Assembly: GCA_040285745.1 (NCBI GenBank)
Contig: JAUFOR010000008.1
Coordinates: forward strand, 1,922,001 to 1,986,000
Length of the DNA stretch: 64,000 nt
Direction: 5' to 3'
From: Barthelona sp. PCE
Lineage: Eukaryota > Metamonada: BaSk clade
Shown here: positions 10,481 through 21,600 of the stretch, piece after piece
Position numbering within the stretch: the stretch's first letter is position 1
How the letters are laid out: each line of letters opens with the position of its first letter
Translations under genes and position numbers: made by a program
Notes under the pieces: model-generated
What the model was told of the DNA's origin: nothing
The model's database searches: none
The model's input: the letters and a program-made list of their open reading frames with translations, nothing else

Positions 10481-11242
10481 CTAATCAATAACGATATATC
10501 TCTTCTGATTAATTTTCTCTTTTGCTAACGTGTTTCTTTGCCTACTATCAATGCAAGAAACAGCAATGGCCCTGTCAAGTGCCGTGTCCATGTCCAGCGC
10601 CATTGATGGTGGTGCTATACGTCTTGGTTTTGGCAAAACGAGCCTTTGACTCTGATTTTGAACTGTGTCTAACTGTGGTAACGGGGACTGTATATTTTGC
10701 ATGTTTAAAGTTGGACTGTCTTCCAGTTTGGGCGTGGGAGGATGTTGTACAAATGTTCCGTAACGAAGTACAGACTTATTCACCTGTTCCATAGCGCGTC
10801 TTCTATATTCAACTGTGTTTTCCCTATACATCTTGACAGCTGAGCCGTTTGCTGGGTCATCACAGTTTGGAGGCTGTGAGATCAGTGCCTGAACACCTCG
10901 AAGAATCTCAAAAACAGAGACACTTGGACGCCAGTCCTTTTCAACATTTAATAATGAAAGACAGGTGCTTCCAGACGAGGGATAAACGTTTACGTGAAAT
11001 AGATTTGGGAATGTGATTATCACACGACATGAATTTGCAGGAAAATCACTGTTAAAGTGTATTTTCACCTCTAATGTTGCCCCAGCGAAGTCCCCGTAGT
11101 GGATACGTATCTTTCCATTCCAAATAAAGAGATTTAATGAACCATCAACGTTTTGAACAGGGGAAGCGTTAATGTCATCATTTCCTTTCTTCTTCATGCG
11201 CTTCATCTCCTTACGCAATCTGCGAATCGCCAAAGTAGACAT
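10481..11242 (-). CDS. UBC9-like SUMO-conjugating E2 with a 95-residue C-terminal extension
   Basis: 253 aa. Residues 1-155 follow UBC9 from end to end: N-terminal basic helix, NPDG-like NVDGSLNL, catalytic Cys94 in SGSTCLSLL, the KDWRP signature (EKDWRPSVSV, 101-110) and the Q-x-PN-x-DPA segment. The HPN motif reads HVN: His and the catalytic Asn are kept and Pro is replaced by Val. UBC9 normally ends near residue 158; here about 95 more residues follow. That tail is Pro/Gln-rich, then carries a UIM-like helix at 217-232 (L-D-R-A-x-x-x-S-x-x-D) and ends in hydrophobic-acidic YIVID, which resembles a SUMO-interacting motif. E2 identity and SUMO preference rest on the family signature; the tail functions are inference. 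It is divergently arranged with the HIT gene. Confidence 0.88.
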   Translation of the reverse strand: MSTLAIRRLRKEMKRMKKKGNDDINASPVQNVDGSLNLFIWNGKIRIHYGDFAGATLEVKIHFNSDFPANSCRVIITFPNLFHVNVYPSSGSTCLSLLNVEKDWRPSVSVFEILRGVQALISQPPNCDDPANGSAVKMYRENTVEYRRRAMEQVNKSVLRYGTFVQHPPTPKLEDSPTLNMQNIQSPLPQLDTVQNQSQRLVLPKPRRIAPPSMALDMDTALDRAIAVSCIDSRQRNTLAKEKINQKRYIVID

Positions 11243-11547
11243 ACTTTCCTGTGCTGAAAATTGTTGGAAAGGATAAAAGAAAAAGCATGTTATATTACAT
11301 TTATATTGGTATAAAGGGTATGTATATTTGACAAATATATGAAACAGTGAATTTATATTTAATTATAATGAAGTAGAACGAAGAAATTATATGCAGGGCG
11401 TCTTTGGAAGCGTTTACTGATACTTCATAACAATAAATCGGCTTTAAGCACATCAATGGTGGTCGAAACAAATATACTTATGCATGTATTAGTTATGTAG
11501 GTGTGATATTCTGTATTCTACTCTTTTGTTTATTTTCCAGCATTTAA
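11243..11547. promoter_or_regulatory. Divergent intergenic region between the UBC9-like and HIT genes
   Basis: 305 bp, strongly AT-rich, containing the 5' flanks of both genes. On the minus side a TTTTCA lies about 15 bases before the UBC9-like ATG. I see no RNA gene or repeat in it. Confidence 0.4.
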
Positions 11548-11907
11548 ATGTCGTGTATCTTCTGTAAGATCATTGAGGGGCAAATTCCTTCTTATAAAGT
11601 ATTTGAAAACGATGAAGTTTTTGCATTTCTTGATATCAATCCATTGAAACGGGGTCATATGCTTGTTATTCCAAAGGTCCACAGCGAAACGCTGAACGAT
11701 ATCACATTAGAGTCTTTGAATAGTGTTATGGCTGAAGTTAAACGTATTGGTGCAATCTTTCCATCATACAAACTGGAGCAGCGTAATGGACGTGCAAGTG
11801 GACAGGAAGTTGACCATGTACATTTTCACATCATCCCTTCCGACCTTCCCTTTTGTGAATCAAATGATTTAGCTGAGATTAGTGAGGCTATACAATCGAA
11901 AATTTGA
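11548..11907 (+). CDS. HIT-family nucleotide hydrolase/transferase (HINT-like)
   Basis: 119 aa starting MSCIFCKIIEGQIPS, the typical opening of HINT proteins, including the CxxC pair. DINPLKRGHMLVIPK is the conserved strand-turn. The catalytic histidine triad is DHVHFHIIP near residues 89-97, preceded by NGRASGQEVDH. HINT-type enzymes cleave purine nucleoside phosphoramidates; other HIT members (Ap4A hydrolase type) are possible, and substrate cannot be read from sequence. Length is normal for the family. The gene ends 12 bp from the convergent stop of the next membrane protein gene. Confidence 0.92.
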   Translation: MSCIFCKIIEGQIPSYKVFENDEVFAFLDINPLKRGHMLVIPKVHSETLNDITLESLNSVMAEVKRIGAIFPSYKLEQRNGRASGQEVDHVHFHIIPSDLPFCESNDLAEISEAIQSKI

Positions 11908-11919
11908 TTTTATTATAAA

Positions 11920-12495
11920 TTACAATTGAGTTCTGAAATAAACAACAAATGTGAAAAGTCCAAAGATAACAAAACAATAAGCTACACAGGCAATGAGAGT
12001 TAACGTATGAGATTTGACGGGATACTTCCATTTACCATTAACAAGCATTCTTTGATAGCTCTTAGGCAGTAATGAATAATCACCCTTGGGAGCTTCTGTT
12101 CCTGCACCTCTAGCAGTGTAAAATACACTCCATGCAAAGAAAGAGCCAACTAGAGCATAAAAAGCTGAAAAAAATACTGTAAAAGAAACATTGTGGAACA
12201 AAACGAGATATGCACAATAAAATAACAAAACATTGGATATGATATGTGCTACATAATGGACTGAAGAGATTATTGCACGGAATTTGTTGAGTTGCAATTT
12301 TCCTGCACGGAAAACAGCAACTCTAATGCGAGCAAATGAAAGATAGAATGATAATGCATGGAAAAACGTTCCGAAAGCCGCAAACCATGACGCCACGTGG
12401 TCATTTTCGCGAGTAACAAAAATATATACACAAACTAGACCTAAAACAACAGCCAGTGTGAGATATACCTTTTCTCCTTGAGTTAGTTTAGCCAT
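11920..12495 (-). CDS. Small polytopic membrane protein, unknown
   Basis: 191 aa, not recognised. It begins MAKLTQGEKVYLTLAVVLG and shows about five hydrophobic segments (near 10-28, 35-52, 78-100, 104-125 and 165-187). A conserved-looking loop, ARGAGTEAPKGDYSLLPKS, lies before the last segment. No signal peptide or catalytic motif is visible. The start ATG is preceded by ATTCA nine bases upstream on its strand. It is convergent with the HIT gene and separated from it by 12 bp. Likely an endomembrane protein, by topology only. Confidence 0.8.
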   Translation of the reverse strand: MAKLTQGEKVYLTLAVVLGLVCVYIFVTRENDHVASWFAAFGTFFHALSFYLSFARIRVAVFRAGKLQLNKFRAIISSVHYVAHIISNVLLFYCAYLVLFHNVSFTVFFSAFYALVGSFFAWSVFYTARGAGTEAPKGDYSLLPKSYQRMLVNGKWKYPVKSHTLTLIACVAYCFVIFGLFTFVVYFRTQL

Positions 12496-12665
12496 AGTAT
12501 TTTGAATACGTGAGAAGGGATTTAATTACAGATCCAACCCTTCACTTCTACATCATATTTTCTCCACTCAGTTCGATGCTTAATAAAGCCACAATGGGCA
12601 CCGATATATATGCTAATTTATTTAAAATATTGGTTTTAAATGAGAAAAATAATTCTAAAATAATC

Positions 12666-12684
12666 TTAATCATCATCATCATCT
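12666..12684. repeat. Short ATC trinucleotide run encoding the terminal Asp stretch
   Basis: A run of ATC units on the plus strand (GAT on the coding strand) encodes the five terminal aspartates of the giant membrane protein. It is a short microsatellite inside the coding sequence and may vary in length between strains. Confidence 0.6.
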
Positions 12685-15600
12685 TCAAGAAGTGGCTCTT
12701 CGTAAGTTTCTGCACTGATTAATCGCAGTACATCATGTGCTCTTTTTAGCTGACGGCGTTTTAACACAGATAATACACCAGCAAAAATGATACCCACAAA
12801 AGCTGAAACAATCAAACCAATAATTGCAGTTTTTATCCAAATCGATTCTACAGCAACAGTTTTAGGCTTGAATTCCACGAAACGAGTATCAGAGCAAAGT
12901 AAAGGACCTCCAAATTCAAGAAATTGAGAACATTCATTTTCAACATTAAGACAAAGTTGTTTATCGATACTGGCTTGCTTTTTACCTGTTTTATCACTAT
13001 TGTACACCTCATAGAAGCTAAGGGAACAGCTCAATTGCTGCAGAGCGTCTTGACACTTAGTCTGGCATGATGCGCAAGATAAATGCATCTTGAGGAAGTT
13101 AATGAATCGATTATAGCGCAACTTTGCCTCCTTATCTAGAGTTTGCGCAGTGTTCGAGTCAAATGTATCGAGTAGACGAACCTCACGATCATCAACATAG
13201 CTGCTACAGAACTCAACATTTGAAACATCTTTGCTGTATACGCTCTTGGAAGACACACTCAGCTGACGCACCCCACTTCCAAAGAAGAGGAAGCGGGTAC
13301 CCTGACTATTGAGCAGTTCACTTGAGAACGGAACAAATGAGTGCATTGATTGTAGCGCGTCGGTTTCACTATTTCGCAGATTGTCCAACAGTTCACTCAT
13401 TTTAATATTGGATGTATCTGCAGCGTCGATCATTCCCTTCTCGTGCAGATGCTCGAAGTAGAAGCGAACACGTTGACCAAGATTAACTCGAAGAGCGTCG
13501 CTTGTATCCTCGTTAAACACAAAGGCAAACAATTCGAAGTTACGATCGAACACGGCCGGCAGGAAGCGGAAGGCGTTGGACATTGTTGAGGGGTCGCGGA
13601 TACCAGAATAGACAAACATATCAGTATCATACTCAATTGTTTCTTCAACAATACTGTTAAACACAAATGGCTGCACGTTGAGTACCTTTGCCGGAATTCT
13701 AAGCAAACAAGCTTCCTCAGATTGGTTCGGCATGATGACAAGATAGTTATTAGCATCACTTTGGTCAGTCATTGGATTCATGAAAGTGCAGTCACCCTCT
13801 ACGATGGAAGTGTATATGTTGAACTCGATATTCTGATCTCCAGCAGCAGAATTATACGAGACAAGATATCCATCGCTGAACGGCTTACTGAGCAGAATGA
13901 GTTCTGAGTCTTGTAGATCAACTGTGCTGTCAGTCAGTGCTGTCGTCTGTATTGTATGAATACTAACGTCAAAATTTGCACTGTCAATAACAGGAGCTGC
14001 CGACTTGGCAGTAACGAGCCACTGTATGTAGAAGCGCACTTCCTTACCGTTCTTGAAGTGATTGTCAGTGATTAGACCTTCTGAAACATGCAACGAACAA
14101 CGTGTCGTTGAACATGTGTTTCTATATCGTCTGTTTTCGTGATCCAACATGCTTTTATGTGATGTGCGTGGATACATTGAATTCTCCTCAACGTCAAATA
14201 ACGCAATCTCAATGACACTGACTCCTACAATACTCACATTAATATCAAGAGCAACAGAACAGTGGTTATTTTCACCATCGAGGTCTTTGTATACTGCACA
14301 CCCCGGGGTTTGGTACATATACTTCTTTAGCTCATCTATTGATACTGAGAATCTTACTGTGGACCGAGGCGACGCAACCATCTGGAAATCACGGGTGTAT
14401 CCTGTTGGAATAAAGCGCCACACAGGAATATGCGGGAACGTATCAAATGTTATTGGATGTATGGGATTGTGAATAAGTGCCACCCAGAATCTGTACTTTT
14501 TGAAATTGAAAAACGTGAGGTACACCGACTTTTGGTTGTCAGCGGGCATATAAAATAGATATCCATTGTTCTTGTTTTCAAGACCTGAATATTCTCCTCT
14601 ACGGCATTGAGAGAATATTGGAGTGCCTACAATTGTCTTATGTAAGAAGACTGTTGTGTTTTCGGAATGGGCATCATTACCAATGACTGAGACGCTCAGA
14701 ATATAGTCTTCGACATTTGGAGTCTCCGAAAGATCAATGGTGTACAAATCGAACTCATGTCTGCTGAATAGTGAGTCATAATTCTCTGCATTCAATGGAG
14801 GAATCACTGAAGAATAGAACAGTGTCTCCTCAATGATGGTGGGCACGATTGTTCGCAATGAAAGTTGAGTGATGTTGCGATGCTGTCTGCCAATGAAAAC
14901 GTTACAAAACTCGTTATCTTGATGACCAAGATCGCAGTTCTCCAACACAACATATACGTCTGAGTACTGTTCGGAACGACGAGCATAGTCCTTTTTATCA
15001 TTAAAAGGGCAGAAAATGGTATGAACATTACTGTTACTCTCTGAGCTGCGGTGTGCCTTCAACGACTGCTCGCTTCCAGTACTTGATGGAGGACCAAAGA
15101 ATACAGTGGAATCAAATTGGCCAGAAAGAACATCAAATTCAAGCAAAAGTGGTGAATACCCGTTTTTGTTTTTCGGAATGAAAACAACATGGGACTGACC
15201 TGGCCGGAACGATACACGCTGATTCTCATCGCGCAGATACTCAATCTTTAGGGTCATCTGCGCTGACGGTTGATCATATTGATTGATGTACACAGACAAC
15301 AAAACATTGAACGAGTTTTTGATATCTTCTGTATTTCCTCTGAAAATGTACGAGCACTTCTCCTGGTATTTGCGCAATGTGTGAATGGGAATAAGAATGT
15401 GAGAGGAGAAGTATTCATGATTTGTAACATTACTGTCAATGCATTCCTGACCACCGTCAACAGTGATCTGAATGAAATCGCTCTGTTCATCTTCATTATC
15501 GTTATTACCATCAACAACAATGCTGAACAGATTGCCGAAGGGGTACATAACTGTAAACTCCTGTATCTGGTTTGTAACAGAAATAATTTCGGGATAGTTT

Positions 15601-18600
15601 CGAATAACGCTAAAGACACAACCACGTGAAATAGTCACGAAAACTCGTCCATTAACATAACTTTGATCCAAAAATGGTAGATAGTGTCGACTCAAATATT
15701 CCTTATCGGGTCTCCACACCATTCGTGAATTGTCATAGTGTGGGTTATGCTTTTTGTCGAGCTTCGACAAGAAACGCTTTAGTTCATAAACAGGTTCAGC
15801 GATATCAATTCCGAAAAGACACACATCACTGATCCTCTCAGTATGCATTCGATCATAAACAGCAAATATGACTGAGTATACATCGATGTGAGATTCCACT
15901 GTGAAGTAGCATTCGTCGCCATGCGCATAGCTATCATTACAAACCAAACTTTCCTCAAACTTAACAGGAGTAGATGGTAAAGGCTTGACATCATAATGGA
16001 AATCGAAACGGTATGATGATAGTGCATTAACACTCATATACCTTGGAAGCGTGTCCAGGTATGAATACAAATACGTGCGTTGATATACTTCCTTCCCATG
16101 TCTCATTGAGTGGTTGAATGAAATGAATGGTGAAATGTTCGGAATCAGACCAACATCTTTTAGTAGGTACAGAGAGGCACTGCCACAGTACCAATTGCTG
16201 AATGAAAGTATAAGTAGCATGTCCTGCGTGTGATCGTGGAATGGAAACTTGTACAGATACATACCTGCATCCTTCAGCGAGGAGTTGGGCAACATCTTAT
16301 AATCGGAGCAGTTCAGAGCGAGTTCAACGTCAGTGATCATGTTGTACAATGTGATGAAACCACCGTTGAACGATATTGCATCAACCATAGCAGTGTATGC
16401 AATTTCATCAGCGAAAGAAACATGTTTACCGTGAACATCAAACTTTATGGGACGATAGTCAGGTCTATTTGAGCATAGTGACAAGATTCCTTTTGCAGAT
16501 TTTAGTGTATTGATGTTAAGGGTACACTTAGAGTTCAAACTAGAATATATAAAGGTTTTAACGGTATCTATCTCGCTATCGATAATAATTTGGTCATTTC
16601 TTTTACCAATCCAGTCATCAACCTCTTGGAACTGAATTGATACAGGTTCAAGAAGAGGTTCGGACGGGAAGATGTAGAATCCACCATCTTGTATACCGTC
16701 ATGGAAAAGGTCTAATTGGCTCATCATTATGTAGTCAATTGTCCGGTTCTCTAGCCTGTAGACCTCACAGTGATCTGATGAATAACCTGTTTTGAAACCA
16801 GTTACCAAGAATATATTCTGGATCGCATCGTCGCAAATATAGAAAATCATGTCTTTGCTTACTTTTGAACTGTCTGAGAACCGTAGTGATGTTAAAGGTC
16901 GATTTTCACTTAATGGAATGTAGAATTTAAAGTAATTAAGTTGAGAAAAGTCAACACTGAGAAAATTCCATGTTTTTCGAGATTTGCCGATATTATATGT
17001 GTGTTTTTTCATATCAGTCTCTTGGAAATCCGTCAAGGTGACCCTGAAATCAGCTGCTTCACTCAATGTTGCAAATCCAAGGTTGAGTAATGAACACTGC
17101 TTAAAAACCATGTATATATCACAATTAAAAGACAGAGAAATAACGTCTTCCTGTAATAGTCCATCGCATTGTGCACGGAATAACACATGTGGTTCATTTG
17201 TTGTCATTTGTTCAAAGCGGATAACACCCCAATTATAAAATTCGGGCTGGATGGTGAATGCTTCGAGGGGTTCCAAACTGATAATGCCAGAATCATCCAG
17301 TTTACCATTCATAACAGCTAGAATGCGCATATTCATATCTGTTGAACTCAAAGAAAGATAAAAATCACTTGCAAAACCAAGATTGAATAAGAAAAGACCT
17401 TTAGTGAATCTGTCATCAAATAAACTGGAACAAGCTCCAATACCGTTGACCAGAATAGGAACTCCTTCATAACTGGCCGATACATGAATGTATTCTTCGC
17501 TTGTGCCTAAGAGAACTAACGCATCATAATGCTGATGATCCTCGACATTACGCATGAGATGTAATACATTAAATGCCACTTGTGGTAACTGGATGTCACT
17601 GTATGTATAGTTCTTCTTCGAGTTTGAGAAAAGGACATCATAGTAGTCATAGTCGACACGTTCGATCCAGACATCGACTTCAAAATCACGTGTATGGTAG
17701 TTTTCGTTGTCGGTGATCACTTTAATTGCGATCGACCCATCGGTTTGAGGAAGTCTACAACTGGCAATCTGGAAAATTGCGGTTTCATTTGCGTCTGTCT
17801 TGCGCTCTTGATCAAAATCTGCCGATCCACATCCAATAGTGCGCGTTGCCATTGTATTAACGTTCCAAAACAGAACAACAGAAAACTCAGCTTCCACATC
17901 TGCAATGGGTTTAACACTGACCGAAAAAAATGCCTCTTTTCGGTTTTCGTAAGTAGGAAAGCGTAGGTATTTTGTGATACCATTGCTAAGGAATCCAGAG
18001 AAGGGTAGTTCGTCCAGCTCATCATGACGCATATACTCGGCACGCATTTGGAGGTCAACTGAATGATCATGGCCGTCCAACTGGAAGTATATACTGCGTT
18101 TTTCACGGAGAGAACAAGCAGATATATCAAGACCAACCATATTAATCTTGTCAATGTAAAGAGTTGCGAAAGTAACATCTTCTGGCATATTACCTAATGC
18201 CACGTTGATTGAGACTGGGTACGGCATGTGAGTGGTTCGATTGAACATGAATTGAACGATTTGATGCTGATCCAGATCAACATCACCGATATCAAAACGT
18301 ACAGCCTTTTTCCTTGATGTTCTAACTTTTCTGGGCTCACCAACTTTTAAAGTTTCGGAACCCAGTTCTGCAACCATGATGGCGTATTGTACTGTCTGAG
18401 GAACATATGCACCTGCTGCATCGAGACTTTCGCTTCTGAAAACACTGAAATGTAAATTATTAAAGGTATCTCCATTCTTAAGATAGTCGAGTGGTAATAC
18501 ATAAGAAGCGTTCTGTGCATTGCGTGTTGTGATAAAGTCCCAATACTCTTGACAAGGAATCATATCACCAATGAAACGACGACGTCCAATAACGAGATCG

Positions 18601-21600
18601 AATCTGGCGTCTGGTGGGAAAATGTTGTAGAAATATATAGACATCTCTCTCTTGTCACCCTTCTCCATATACTGCTGAATAACATCGGACGTCACTTCAT
18701 AATGCATGTAGCTGTTTGCCAATAGAGTCTGCAGCATTGCATTTGAGAAAGTGAGATTGGTTGGAACCATGCTCTCTATTCGAAGTGAGAAGTCGACTTT
18801 CGGGTTAAGGAAATTGTGTTCTGTGAATGGACGGTACACATATACCAGATAGTGTATGTTCTCCGTCTCCGTCTCCGTATCATGACACACATATCTCCCA
18901 ATTGAGTTGACAAAACTCTCAACAGAACGTTTATGACCTGTGCACATACCAAGTGGATCAAATGAAACGTGGCCTTTCGTTGAATCTTTTGTTTGTTCCT
19001 TGATGATAATATACATAGTCTCAGTCTTTTCGATCGATTTGAGGTTGTTGTACACCACAACTTGAAAAGGATATTGCTTCCCGAGATTGCTGGTTACATC
19101 CAGTTTGCGCAGCGTGTCGGGGTCGAAAAACGCATACCTATACTCACCAGGTAATAAAGAGAAAGAATGCGTTGTTTTCAGGCTGCTAATTGGTTTAACT
19201 TTGATGTTTTCCACATCAATTCTAATTGAAAAATCCATCTTGCTCATCTGTTGTGCCGTCTCAGGAAATTCTAGATCATCCATATCGGGGAAAATATGCA
19301 AGTATGCCACATCTCTTCCTTTAAACAGATGGCAGACACGTACACGTAGCGTGCACTGACCACTCTGCTCATCAGCAGAGCATCTACACTTGAAATCGCT
19401 GAAATCTGCCCACTGAGATCCTTGTTCAGCGAGCGAGCATCTACTCGCATCAAATGCAACTGACATGGGATCGCTGTGTTTAGTGTGTAGCATTGCATTC
19501 AGCACCAGGTTCTTACCGATTGATTTTTGTGTAAGAGTGATAATCATCAATTTGTTTTGATCCATAACCTTAGCGTTTTTCTCCAGTTTTGGAGCTGCAA
19601 GGTTGTAAACTCGCACTCCCTTTGGGGTACGGCATCTGGGCGCATTGATAGTGCACTCAAGACTGTCATCTCTAGACCATGAGTCAGAGGGGAAGGGGAC
19701 AGGCTGGGAGAAGTTAGCGTCCTTTTGCTGAATACGTGCAATAGCCTGGACGTTTGTGATGATATCGACCTTGAGGTCGTTCATAGACATTACACCTAGA
19801 TACAGATAGCGTTCTTTCTCGTCCGTATATGGGGGAATATTAATTTGGAACGTAACTTGAACTTTCCCGTCTTTCATCAGGGACTCGGGCGTTCCCACAA
19901 GGAATAGGTCACGAGTCACCTTCATCGATGAACTCGATGACTGTTCAAGACAACAAAGCTCTGTTGGAAGTCCTGCTGGAGATCCCACGTTCAGAAAAGT
20001 CTGGATTTTTCCACCCTCCTTACTTAAATCAATTTGAACGTGTTGGTCAGACAGCCCCATTCTATCTATTCTAAACTGAATGGCTTGACCACTCATGACA
20101 TCCATTGACTGTACTACTTGTTCCATTCTCTCAACAATCAAATCAGGGTATGTATTTTTTTCAGCATAAATACTCATTTGCAGAGAACCACCGTAGAAGG
20201 ATGATACAACTGATGCTTTAAACCGTAGGATATCATCAGGTTCAATCTCACAATAAAGCATGAAAAAACGATGACCTGTAGAGATGACACGCGAGTTATC
20301 AACACTATCATACTGCATCTTGATCATGTTCATATCCTTGACTATCCTTGACTCAAAACGCAAGAAAACAGCAAGTGAAACGTACTGATTGGCTTCTAAT
20401 TTTTCGTTCGAGCGGAAGTTGACATTGACTTCTTCGCCTAACTTTAGCTCGAATCCCTTGGTGATTGCGTTATCTCCGAGTGTCATACGTTCCTCAGAAA
20501 TAATATGAGGAGTGAAGGAAAGAACTATCGAGTCTGAACTTGTACTGTGTACGAATAAAGTCATAAACAAATCCTCTTCCTCAGTCAACTGGGTCAGTGG
20601 CACCAGCATGAACGATGTGTGTGGGGTAGCATCATAAGCGCTGTTGATGTACGAAGGCGTGTTTTGAATATTAAACTGCATAACAGTGCTATTATTTACC
20701 ATCAGATCACATTGTTTACGGAATTTAGCAGGTTGGTTCTTGGTCATTACAATGTCAAGGTTCTGGTCGTGTCCAGCAATGCGGAACATGTAGTCTTGTG
20801 AACGATCACTTGTGTCGAGTTTGAAACTTAATGAGCCGTCAAGGAACGTAAAGTGCGTGGATTCAGGTTTCACAATCTCAGGGTTGACATAATCAAGAAT
20901 CTGAATCCACATCATAATTCCTTTCGGTTGCTCATGTTCAACATAAAAAACAACTGTAAAGAACTGTGGGTCCACTTGCCCTAGTGTACTCTCAAACAGC
21001 TTTAAAACGTTGCTTATGATACATGCATCGATCTGCAGACGATGACCAGCTTTGAGTGGTTTTCCATCCAACATGTCAAAACTGAATGTTTCTGGGGTAT
21101 TACCAAACGCCATCTTCAGCTTTGTGACGTCGAAACCTGACATGACTGTGATGATTTTCTCCGTGAACGTCTGTTTTGAAAACTCAACTGATACAAATGA
21201 TGCATTTGGTATGCTATGAGCAGGATCAGAGTGCATCATAATTGTTTTCACAGGAATAAACTCAATGTTTAATGACAAGTCAAACGTATATGTGTCGCTT
21301 TCATATTCACACGAGCATATAGAAAAGTAGTTGTCGACTGGAAGTATTGAGTATTTGATGCTTTCATCAATATGGAAATCCTGCTGTAGTATATTCTCCT
21401 TAAAGGTAGGCTTGGCATTGACAGCGAGAAAGAACTCTAGAGAGATCTCCCTTATTTCATCATAATCGTAGGAATGAGTTGCATTGATTGAAAATGAAAA
21501 TTCTCCAAAAGATGTCCTATTAAGATAACGTGATACTTCTTCCTGTCGCAATAAAAAGTCTGCACAGACACATCCATCATATTTAAGTTCGAAATCTATG

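Noticed and set aside
12510-12722. Plus-strand reading frame overlapping the end of the giant membrane protein
   Set aside because: AT-rich, low-complexity product overlapping a well-supported gene on the other strand.
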